A stretch of 64,000 nt of DNA from Liolophura sinensis. Lineage: Eukaryota; Mollusca; Polyplacophora; Chitonida; Chitonidae. Below, piece after piece: positions 50,951-60,603 of the stretch. The DNA is taken from positions 7,389,704 through 7,453,703 of the forward strand of contig NC_088304.1 in the NCBI RefSeq assembly GCF_032854445.1, read 5' to 3'. The position numbers were made by a program, and so were the translations under genes. Under the pieces are notes generated by a model. The model was not told where the DNA came from. It saw only the letters and a list, made by a program, of their open reading frames with translations, and did not search any database. Position 1 is the stretch's first letter. Every line of letters begins with the position of its first letter.

Positions 50951-51497
50951 GACTATCATCACAGTGTCCTATCATCAGCTGCTCTGCTTCTCCCACTGCT
51001 CTGGTGTCATATGACTATCATCACAGTGTCCCATCATCAGCTGTTCTGCTTCTCCCACTGCTCTGGTGTCATATGACTATCATCACAGTGTCCTATCATC
51101 AGCTGTTCTACTTCTCCCACTGCTCTGGGGTCATATGACTATCATCACAGTGTCCTATCATCAGCTGTTCTACTTCTCCCACTGCTCTGGGGTCATATGA
51201 CTATCATCACTGTGTCCTATCATCAGCTGTTCTGCTTCTCCCACTGCTCTGGTGTCATATGACTATCATCACAGTGTCCTATCATCAGCTGTTCTGCTTC
51301 TCCCACTGCTCTGGTGTCATGACTATCATCACAGTGTCCTATCATCAGCTGCTACTTCTCCCACTGCTCTGGTGTCATGACTATCATCACTGTGTCCTAT
51401 CATCAGTTGTTCTGCTTCTCCCACTGCTCTGGTGTCATATGACTATCATCACAGTGTCCTATCATCAGCTGTTCTGCTTCTCCCACTGCTCTGGTGT
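50951..51497. repeat. 62-bp minisatellite derived from the 3' end of the BOLA2 coding sequence
   Basis: Nine head-to-tail units start at 50951, 51013, 51075, 51137, 51199, 51261, 51321, 51379 and 51441 (periods 62, with one of 60 and one of 58). On the minus strand each unit contains the final BOLA2 codons ([10 protein letters not shown]) and stop, plus about 30 bases of 3' UTR. Only the unit nearest 51497 is joined to the gene. The others lie in or beyond the 3' UTR and carry small changes, including TAG in place of CAG in two units. Confidence 0.92.
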
Positions 51498-54400
51498 TAA
51501 TGTCTTCATCTGGAAAGCATGAATGGTTTTTAACTCCTCCTGCAGAGCTGTATTCACCATCCTGTTACAACAGAATAACAACAGAGTTAATATAAGGATT
51601 TCACTTTTGTCAAAGAAGTAATGCAGCTCTAGAATTATCTAGATTTTTCTCATTCGTGAGTAGGAAATGCATCAAAACCTTTTGTTTAACATGCTGCCTA
51701 ACAATTTCATGACCAGATGATACGGAAAGTACTCTTTGTTTAACCAGTTAAATGCGGAACTGTATGATGAAGATGTGAAATTATGGAGCACTGCACTATA
51801 CTCTTCACGGAGACAACATATTTGGGGAAATTAGATGACCCCGTACAATTATATCTCAACAAAGGGATTGATCGTGGGACTGATCACATTTAGGATGCAA
51901 CATGTACTTCATGTAATCTTCTGTAAAGTAATCAAGTCAAAAACTGAACAGAACTAAGATCCTGTCAATGCTGTTATTACTTATACATGGGATCGAACAA
52001 GCTCAAACTGAGCTTTATACTCACCGTGTATTATACCTTTCTACACTTTATCGTTATCACATTGTGTCTGTATTTTGTTGATGTCTTAAAATCCAGTGTA
52101 TATATTTATTATTGCATGGTTAATAAAAAATCAATCAATCAGTCAAGTATCAATTACATGTATCATTCATATTACTAATTGAGATACCACAATGATCCAT
52201 GAGGGTAGAGAACACCCGTTTTAATGTGCCCAATAATGCATGTATGTCATTTCTACTTCAGCAACAAGGTGTACAGTATCACTGGAATAATGGTAACAAT
52301 CTTTCAAGCAGTCAGTGATGGTCTTTTCTAGCATTTGTATGAATTCAGGCATCAAAATAAAAGCACCGCCACCATCTGACCTCGACTGCCTAATTCAAAA
52401 GGCAGATTAATGCATACATGTAACAATGCAGATTACAATGTACATGTGAACAACCCACCTATGTCGTTGTAAGAGAGGTTTCCCTTCAAACTTTGGAGAG
52501 ACTATTAATGCTTGGAATTTAGCGCCACATCCACCAGATACATCCTCTATGTCCTGTGAACACAAGGAGAGTATTTATTTATTTATTTACTTGTTCCACT
52601 GATGTTTAATGGCATACTCAAGAATTTTTCACGTACATTTATTTACATGTATTTATTTATTTATTTGATTGGTGTTTTATGCCATACTCAAGGATATTTC
52701 ACTTATTTGACTGCCGCCAGAAGTACAGTGAGAGGAAACCGAGCAGAGCCTGGGGGGAACCCATGACCATCGGCGGGTTGCTGACAGACCTTCTGACATA
52801 CGGTCTCATGAGCTGGACAGTGGTCACATTGGTAACAGATTCCTGCGTCATTGTGCCATGCTGGCTTGCTAACCCCCTAGGCCCCACAGACCCCTTTTCA
52901 CTTATGTAAATACAATAGTGGTCAGTTTTATTCTTGGAAGAAACCATAGCAAACCTCTGGCAGTAAAGAACACACCAATTTTGACTGCTGTCATTTTATG
53001 AGCTAAAGAAACTTTTTTCAGTGTCAGAGGAGGGTAAAAAAAAATAAAAGTTGAAAATGATCTAATTTGTGAAAAATGTATCTATCTTGGCAAATTTTTC
53101 TTTCGAAGAAATACATGTACTTATATGATCGGAAACGCTTAAATCATAAAGAAAATCAAGATTAAACACAAAAAAGGTGAATTTCCAGTTTTATTATTGT
53201 TCCATTTTTGGATTCTCAGTAGTAGTGGGGGCTCAGCAGTCAAAAACAAACTACAAACTAAAACTGATGTTGCCTTACAAGCCTAACTACTGAGATGAAT
53301 TTTCAGTTTTATTATAGTTCCATTTTTGGATTCTCAGTAGTAGTGGGGGCTCAGTAGTCAAAAACAAACTACGAACTAAAACTGATGTTGCCTTACAAGC
53401 CTAACTACTGAGATGAATTTTCAGTTTTATTATTGTTCCATTTTTGGATTCTCAGTAGTAGTGGGGGCTCAGTAGTTAAAAACAAACTACAAATTAAAAC
53501 TGATGTTGCCTTACAAGCCTAACTACTGAGATGAATTTTCAGTTTTATTATTGTTCCATTTTTGGATTCTCTGTAGTAGTGGGAGCTCAGTAGTCAAAAA
53601 CAAACTACAAACTAAAACTGACGTTGCCTTACAAGCCTAACTACTGAGATTTGACATAAGTGACATACAGATGTTTGTTATACTGGAGGAAGGCACATAA
53701 TTTTCAACAAAGTTCATGTAGCACTACATAAATCAGTATACAGCTCAGTGCTTGCAATGCTGTGCAACATGCCACATTACCATTGTGGATTACCGGTAAC
53801 AATTAATATTCCTGATTGGCAGGTGAAATGGCAACATCACACACACTGGTGTGCCAAACAGAAAACAGAACTGAGATGTAGGTGTGTACTATTCAAGCTG
53901 TACAGTGAACTTCTTTCTTTAAATTTGACTATCACACGGCCTATAATGCTATTTGATTGGATGTGGTTGTTATTTGCAGCTGCACACATCAGAAAATCGC
54001 TACATTCCACAGATCAGTTTTGCATAAAATATAAAGCAAGTCATGCAGCATATTTAAGTCTTAGTTGAAGTCTTTAGTTCGGCTATTATATCAACTATGA
54101 TGTGCTATCATCTGGAAAAATGAACAGTAACAAAATACATTGTAATACATGTGTTTCACTATGCACAGGTCTACCATAGTTCAATGAAAGATTCTTTTCA
54201 CCTTCACCATGAACTAAAATGCACTTAAATATACGATCATATATTTTATATTTAAGACTGAATTTAGGATTCTGGAATATATTTCTTTGCGGTGCTCACT
54301 TTCTTAGTGGAAAAACAGACAAAGTGCATGAGATTAACTAATATTTTGACAACAAAACTGGATATTTTTTCCTGTTTACTTGTAAGAGGTATGCGAACTT

Positions 54401-54653
54401 TTCAGGCATACAGTAAAGGTCACGTGCAAACAAAGATATTTTCTTCACCACATGAGACCGGCGTCATTTATAGTGCTCTCCCTTTAGTGCGCACGGTAGT
54501 CATTAGTCAATCCCACAATATCACACCTACCAATCTAGTCACTTATTCCGTGTAAACCTAATGTGACAAAAACGTTCAACTTACCAAATGTGTAGCATCG
54601 AGCTCTTTCTTCAGCTTCTGCTCAATAAATTCTGTGCTTATTTGCTCTCCCAT
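51465..54653 (-). CDS. BOLA2: BolA-like protein 2
   Basis: BOLA2 is a small cytosolic protein that binds a [2Fe-2S] cluster together with the monothiol glutaredoxin GLRX3 and helps load iron-sulfur proteins. Three minus-strand exons, 54653-54585, 52553-52459 and 51561-51465, join in phase to 86 aa, the same length as human BOLA2. The conserved core is clear: [31 protein letters not shown] and [15 protein letters not shown]. The expected cluster ligands are Cys32 and His69. Intron 1 holds a SINE and a 4 x 118-bp repeat. The last exon runs into the 62-bp minisatellite built from its own end. The gene is head to head with SELENOO. Confidence 0.96.
52570..52890 (-). repeat. SINE family 1, full copy plus a nested 3' fragment, in BOLA2 intron 1
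   Basis: Two tail regions occur in a row (52574 and 52651), each followed by ggcatactcaagaattttt or a similar stretch, so a fragment and a fuller copy abut. The fuller copy reaches the tRNA-like head (tgctggcttgctaacccc). Confidence 0.8.
53176..53647. repeat. 118-bp tandem repeat, four units, in BOLA2 intron 1
   Basis: Units start at 53176, 53294, 53412 and 53530. They differ at only a few bases. Each contains agtagtagtgggggctcag and ends in cctaactactga. Confidence 0.92.
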
Positions 54654-54921
54654 CGTTCACCCCCTTCTTCTTTTGCCTTTTCCAAATGTTCGCACAAAAT
54701 TCAAAACATGGTACAAAAACGGAAACCAGGAAATAATGCGATCGTCACTAATTTCAATACCAATGGTGACAAAGAAATAAAAATAAATTTTCCTATAAAT
54801 TAAGGTGAATATCTGATACCGATACCTAAAAAGTAGATGAAAAATGCAGGAATGGTTTATTTTTGGAGTGTTGTAAAGGTGACAGTTTTAGTCGGTCTGA
54901 CGTCATTTCCGTACACAAACC
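54654..54921. promoter_or_regulatory. Bidirectional promoter region of BOLA2 and SELENOO
   Basis: Only 268 bases separate the two divergent start codons. A perfect CRE palindrome (TGACGTCA) lies at 54898-54905, 17 bases before the SELENOO ATG. Shared regulation is inferred from position and is not shown directly. Confidence 0.6.
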
Positions 54922-57385
54922 ATGGGGTGTTCCACGTGGATGACCAGCGAAATGTCAAAACTTCTGTTTTCTTCCCTGTTTTTGATGCTAACTGAGGACA
55001 TCAGGGGGAATTTTCATGACAGTGACATATCTGTCTGTGATAATTATTCAGGGAACTTGTCTGATGTCTTTCTGCATTCCCGCACATGCCCGGCCGGCGC
55101 GAATCGTGTTTCAACTTCCAGAACTATGGCAGAGTGGGAAACTCACTTTGCTGAAACTGGACAAATTCTGTCGAAAATGTTTCCAGTTGATCCAGAGGAA
55201 ACAAACTATGTGCGGCGAGTAAAGAATGTGGTATTTTCTCGCGTCTATCCTCAACCGTTCAAAACCAAAGTGAGACTGGTTGCTGTTTCAGACTCGGCTT
55301 TGAGATACGTTCTAAACATGCACCCAAACATTTCCTCCGATGTTAACTTTGTGAGGTTTGTCGCTGGCGGTTACCTGCCGTCAGGAAGCACGCCTCTCGC
55401 CCACCGTTACGGGGGACACCAGTTCGGCGAGTGGGCTGGGCAACTGGGTGACGGACGGGCAGTGATGCTGGGAGAGTTCGTAAACATGTTAGGGGAGAGG
55501 TGGGAGATGCAATTGAAGGGGTCTGGCCGTACCCCGTACTCTAGGCGGGGCGATGGGCGAGCAGTGTTGCGATCGTCAGTCAGGGAGTTCCTCTGTAGTG
55601 AAGCACTCTATCATTTAGGTACTGTCATGATGACATCCAAATTTGGCTCCCTCATTTTGTTGTTGTACAGATATCTCGCAATGTTAAATCACAGAGCTAG
55701 ATTGAAAACAGTTTCTAAGTGTTTCTATATCGTTTTTTGTTTATTTATTTTATTTGTGTTTTGCGCCGTACTCAAGAACATTTGACTTATACAAGGGCGA
55801 ACAGCATAATCATTGTATACGGAAACCATGCAGAGCCAGGGGAAAACCTACGACTTTCCGCACGTTGCTGGCAGACCTTCCCAGATATGGCCAGAGAGGA
55901 AACCATGCCCACTTTGAATGTTAAAACTCACCCTCCAGAGATAGAGTTCAAATTGGTATTTGGCCAGAGAGGAAGCTAGCATGGCCTGGACTTATAGCAG
56001 CCGCATTGGTGAGAATCTCCTGGATCCCTGAGCCACGCTGGCGGCCCCCACCATCATTTGTGCTTCTCAATGTACAAATATGAAGATTGAGACTTAATGT
56101 TTGCAAATCTGTGGATTTAGGTAAAATGTATATTGATGTAGCAGGCACAGTGTATATTCATTCAGGAGATATACACACATTTATATGTAGTTTGAATTTT
56201 CTTTTCCTGATGATATTTTGGGGGGAAAAAACATGAAGTTCTGGAGCATCTAAGAATTTTCTTTACAACTTTCAAATGTGGCAAACTTTTTTATTTACAG
56301 GGGTACCAACAAGTCGAGCAGCTGCTTTGGTGGTCAGTGACGACCCAGTCATGAGGGACCAGTTTTATGACGGAAATGTCCTTACTGAAAGAGGAGCAGT
56401 TGTTTTACGATTGGCAAAGTCCTGGTTTCGGATCGGCTCTTTGGAAATTCTTTCCTACAATGGAGAATTCAAAATACTTCGACAATTGGTCGATTTTGTC
56501 ATTCACAATTATTTCCCTCATATCTCCTCAACAAACCCAAATAAATATGTTGAGTTTTTCCGTGAAGTTGTTTTGCAAACTACCAAGCTGTTGGCTTTGT
56601 GGCAGAGTCTTGGCTTTGCTCACGGTGTTTGTAACACTGATAATTTCAGTTTGCTCTCCATAACCATTGATTTTGGACCATTTGGGTTCTTGGACAGTTA
56701 CAATCCTGGATTTGTACCAAATGCGTCTGATGATGATGGAAGGTACAGCTTCGAAAAGCAGCCAGATGTTGGTCATTTTAATATGGAGAAGCTTAGACAA
56801 GCTCTCTTGCCTTTGCTGAACAAGGCACAGGAAGCCCTTTCCCAGACTGTTCTTGACAATTACGCTGAGGAATACAAGAAACAGTTTATGTGTTTGTACG
56901 GTGAAAAACTTGGCCTAAACCTCAGTGTTGTTGAAGACCATGAAAACTTTGTCGCAGTGCTGTTAAAAATGATGGAAGATACCCAGGCTGATTTCACAAT
57001 GACGTTTCGACAGCTTGGGGAAATATCTCTAGCAGAAATGAAAATTGGAGATGTAAACGAGGAAGTTTGGGCCTTGAGGACTCTCAGTAAACACAAGTGG
57101 TTCCCAGCATGGACTCGTATGTATGGACAACTGTTAAGCGCTCAGGGTATTTCAGACCTGGATAGAATGGCTTCCATGCTCAATGTTAATCCCAGGTATG
57201 TTTTAAGAAACTGGATAGCTCAAAATGCAATAGCAAAGGCTAAAGTAAATGACTTTTCATATGTTTACAAAGTTTTGCAAATATTAGAAAAGCCATTTAC
57301 GGAGCAGCCTGAAGCAGAAGAATTGGGTTTTAGTGGTCCGCCCCCGTATTGGGCATCGTCTCTCAAGGTCAGTTGTTCTTCATGA
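54922..57385 (+). CDS. SELENOO: Selenoprotein O homologue (SelO protein AMPylase), Cys form
   Basis: SelO is a mitochondrial pseudokinase that transfers AMP to protein hydroxyl groups. Two exons, 54922-55618 and 56301-57385, join in phase to 593 aa (human about 669). Family signatures: [54 protein letters not shown] (N344, D346) and the metal-binding [11 protein letters not shown] (D356). The C terminus is [15 protein letters not shown]: where vertebrate SelO has selenocysteine in a CxxU motif, this has Cys, and the first Cys is Lys. The start is uncertain; the ATG at 54922 gives a hydrophobic leader ([10 protein letters not shown]), while the Met at 55126 would remove it. A SINE sits in the single intron, and the 3' flank holds a minisatellite. 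Confidence 0.95.
55735..56047 (-). repeat. SINE family 1 in the SELENOO intron, with internal duplication
   Basis: The copy runs from tttgtttatttattttat through gccgtactcaagaac and gaaaacctacgactttccgc to the tRNA-like head (gagccacgctggcgg). The stretch ggccagagaggaa occurs twice (55890 and 55961), so about 70 bases are inserted or duplicated in the body. Confidence 0.82.
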
Positions 57386-57488
57386 CCTTGGCAGGCAAGT
57401 TCATGGTGATAGACATTAGTATTCCACCCTGATTGCCATGGTGACCATCCTACTGCCACTAGAAACAAACCAAACACAACTGCCTAGA

Positions 57489-57697
57489 GAAACCAAACAT
57501 GGTTGTCGAGGGAAACCAAAAATGGCTTTGGAGTGAAACCAAACATGGCTGTGGAGTGAAATCGAACATGGCTGTGGATTGAAACCAAACATGGCTGTGG
57601 AGTGAAACCAAACATGGCTGTGAAGTGAAACCAAACATGGCTGTGGAGTGAAACCAAACATGGCTGTGAAGTGAAACCAAACATGGCTGTGGAGCCA
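57489..57697. repeat. 23-bp minisatellite downstream of SELENOO
   Basis: About nine units of gaaaccaaacatggctgtgg plus three bases, ending in a poly-A run at about 57697. It begins about 100 bases after the SELENOO stop codon. Confidence 0.9.
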
Positions 57698-57930
57698 AAA
57701 AAAAAAAAAATATGCTGAACAATTGAATAATCAATATTATAACACTCTCTACCTCATATGCAAAAAACAATATTTATTCAGGTTTTCTGCCTATTATCAT
57801 GACTTTAATGGTTAATTTTACTGTATGTTGTCTTTGTCATGTTGAACAAGTGGTTTGTTTGGGAGGTACAGTACCTATATCATAAATACAGAGACGTTAG
57901 CACACAGTTCCAAACTTCAGAAGTGTCAAA

Positions 57931-58094
57931 TTTATTTATTTATTTGATTGGTGTTTTACGCCATACTCAAGAATATTTCACTTATACAAAGCCGGCCAGC
58001 ATTATGGTGGGAGGAAAACGGGCAGAGCCCGGGGGAAACCGAACAGAGCCGGGGGGGGGGGGGGAGGGGGAAACCCACAACCATCCACAGATTA
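57931..58094 (-). repeat. SINE family 1 fragment with a poly-G run
   Basis: A clear tail and 3' body (ttgattggtgttttacgcc, ccagcattatggtgggagg) is followed by a partly duplicated cgggcagagcccgggggaaa region and a run of about twelve G near 58051. Confidence 0.85.
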
Positions 58095-58484
58095 AGAATT
58101 GTGGGACAGTAATGTGGTGTTCCACTGTAGAACCCTCCATACCCCAAACTCTGCTCAGCAAAGATATTCCTAGCATTCAATTTGAATGCAAATAAAAAAT
58201 AAAGGTGACAAACTCTATAACAACACAGCTTGACAAGAAACAGTACAGAGCTTTATTACGCTGAACCCAGACAGTAACGGAAGATAAAACATTGTCATTC
58301 ATGGAGTATTGAATCATTGTAGCCGTAAATCAACATTTGCTGGTTATACCAGAAATTTATATCAGGAGAAACAGAAGAAATCTTGTCAAATTATTCCAAA
58401 TGTTTATTGTTTTATTTGAACGTTTATCTTTAATAGTTGGCAATGTTCCAGGAATTGTTTCTCAAAGAAACTCAAAGTGTTTAA
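58095..58484. other. Non-coding stretch, nothing recognised
   Basis: No exon or repeat identified. Confidence 0.45.
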
Positions 58485-58655
58485 TTTAATGATTAAGTTG
58501 ATTGGTGGCAACGGTAGTATTCTAGGATTTGTAAAGGGTATGACAACTGTCAGGTTTACGTGTGGAGGAAACTGGTGTGCTTGGATTGAGCCACCAACCT
58601 TCAGCAGATACCTGACAAACCCTCCGATTAAAGCCAAACCACGGTCATTCTCTGT
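58485..58655 (-). repeat. Strongly diverged SINE-like repeat
   Basis: The stretches gattggtggcaac, gtggaggaaactgg and ccaccaaccttcagcagata keep the order of the family 1 body but with many differences. Confidence 0.4.
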
Positions 58656-58965
58656 TTCACAAACCAAAATGATTTTTACAAAACAAAATAATTTAATCTT
58701 GGCTTAAATTGTATTAGCACAGCACAATCAGCACGTCTCAGATTTAACAAGACTGTTGAGGTTTTCAGTCAGCTGTAATTTCTGTTTTACGTGACACTGG
58801 CAAAACTTAAGCTCAAATGAATGATAACCTACCAATATAATCAGCAGTCAAAATTTTATCGATCTGATGCACATAACTAAGAATTTAATTTAAATTACAA
58901 GTCTTAACTTGGATTTGACAGCTATCAAAGCGCTAGCCTGTAAGAGGCACGTTTATACAAAACTT

Positions 58966-59163
58966 CCAACTCGGTACCTACAGTACTGAATTCGTGAATT
59001 TGGTAATTCCCAGTACTTAGTATGTGCACAGAGCATCAGCGATGGAATATCCCCCTACAGTCATTGTGCTTTATAAGCTTGTAAAACTTCAGGTTAATAC
59101 ATGCTGTACTTTGTGAGGTACAACCCCTAACATTTTGTTTAACTTCAGTTGTAATACACAATA
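58966..59163. repeat. Dispersed repeat family 3, first copy
   Basis: This copy shares gagcatcagcgatggaata, cattgtgctttataagc and aatacatgctgtact with 59547-59708 and, in reverse orientation, with the region about 27000-27300. A family 2 SINE separates the first and second copies. Confidence 0.65.
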
Positions 59164-59176
59164 CACTAAGTCAGGA

Positions 59177-59533
59177 CTGGCCTGGATAGCACAGTTGGTA
59201 GAGCGTCCGCTTCAGGACCGGTAGATCCAGGATCAATCCTTGATCGAGTCACACCTAAGACTTTAAAAGAGGAAGTTGTAACTTCCTCGCTTGGCGTTCG
59301 GCATGAAGGGGATAGTGCAACGACTGGTTGACCCGTATCAGTATAATGGCTCGGGCGGGGCGTCTTACTTGCCTTCAGTAAGTCGTCTCAGTGATGCAGC
59401 ACTAAATAAAAGAACGGTGGAAATCCGTCCTGCAGCAAGGAGGCACATTTCACGTACATGAACCCTAAGGATTCCTTCGTCGTCATGTGACTGGAAAATT
59501 GTTGAGTATGACGTTAAACCCCAAGCACTCACT
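59177..59533 (+). repeat. tRNA-derived SINE, family 2, with 13-bp target-site duplication
   Basis: The tRNA-like head (tagcacagttggtagagcg as box A, ggatcaatcc as box B) is followed by a body with ggatagtgcaacgactggtt and a 3' end reading gacgttaaaccccaagcact and cactcact. The direct repeat cactaagtcagga flanks it exactly, at 59164-59176 and 59534-59546. This is a clean retrotransposition signature. Confidence 0.9.
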
Positions 59534-59546
59534 CACTAAGTCAGGA

Positions 59547-59708
59547 AGTTGGTAATTTACGGTATTTAATATGTACACACTGAATCAACGATGGAATACC
59601 CACCTCATGTTATTGTGCTCTACATTTGTTCAAACCCTGATCTCAATACCTGCAGTACATTTTAAGATCCCACCCCTAGCAATTTGTTTACCATTGCTTT
59701 CCCTGTTT
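59547..59708. repeat. Dispersed repeat family 3, second copy
   Basis: Starting ttggtaatttacggtattta, it follows the same order as the first copy (atcaacgatggaata, attgtgctctaca, aatacctgcagtac). It ends at the insertion point of the second family 2 SINE. Confidence 0.6.
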
Positions 59709-60090
59709 AACCGGCCTCGATGGCTCAGTTGGTAGAGCGTCCACTTTGCGGGCGGTAGATCCAGGGTCAATCCTCGGTCGGGTCACACCTAAGACCTTAA
59801 AAGAGGAAATTGTAGTTCCCTCGCTTGGCATTTAGCATTAAGGGATAGTGCAACGACTGGTTGACCGGTATCAGTATAATGGCCCGTATCAGTATAATGG
59901 CTATTGGACGGCTTACTTATTTTGGTAAGTCATCTTGATGACACAGTACTAGATAAATAGGCGGTGGGAATCCATCCTGCAAAATGGAGGCACATTACAT
60001 GTACATGCACTCTAAGGACTCCTTCATCGTCATATGACCGAAAAATTGTTAAGTACGACTTTAAACCCTAAGCACTCTTGCACTCACTCA
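59709..60090 (+). repeat. tRNA-derived SINE, family 2, second copy with 11-bp target-site duplication
   Basis: The head (tggctcagttggtagagcg, gggtcaatcc) and body match the copy at 59177-59533. The 3' end is ctaagcactcttgcactcac. The repeat ctttccctgtt flanks it at 59697-59707 and 60091-60101. A short internal duplication (cgtatcagtataatggc) lies near 59870-59900. Confidence 0.9.
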
Positions 60091-60603
60091 CTTTCCCTGT
60101 TACATAAACTACACTTGTACTTCGTACAGCCGAGCTAATAAGGGACAATGACTTAAAAGACAACTGCACTGTGTCAAGTTTTCTCAAAATATTGAACACA
60201 TTTATTGTCTCATCATGGCTGATACATGATTATGGACATTCCAAGGTGTTTGTCAAATGATGTCGTGATGTGATCCGGATTCACATGAAATGATGAGTGA
60301 AACAGCCAGAGACTTTCAGACTGGAGATTTGTAAATATACTACATTTCAACATTTTGTGTTTTTATTCTCCATCCAAACTGTGTTAATAAAGACTGAGTT
60401 GTAACAGTTTGTGATACAGTCTAAGCCTTTCAGACTGGAGATCTGTGGATATACAACACTTTATCCAAACCGATACTAAAGGCTGATTTTCACGGCGTGT
60501 CTTTCAGTTCTTCGTATGAAACATGATAGCACTCCAAACAGTGATGATAAAGGTTGATTTTCACAGTTTTGTTTATCTTGTTTTCCACCTGTACGTGAGT
60601 CAC

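Noticed and set aside
50951-51497. CRISPR-like regular array
   Set aside because: Units are contiguous with no unique spacers, and the DNA is eukaryotic. It is a minisatellite.
57383-57385. Final TGA of SELENOO read as selenocysteine
   Set aside because: The expected Sec position is already a Cys codon two residues earlier, and only minisatellite sequence follows.
57416-57770. Minus-strand frames encoding a repetitive HSHVWF-type peptide
   Set aside because: Produced by the 23-bp minisatellite. The periodic peptide is an artefact of the repeat.
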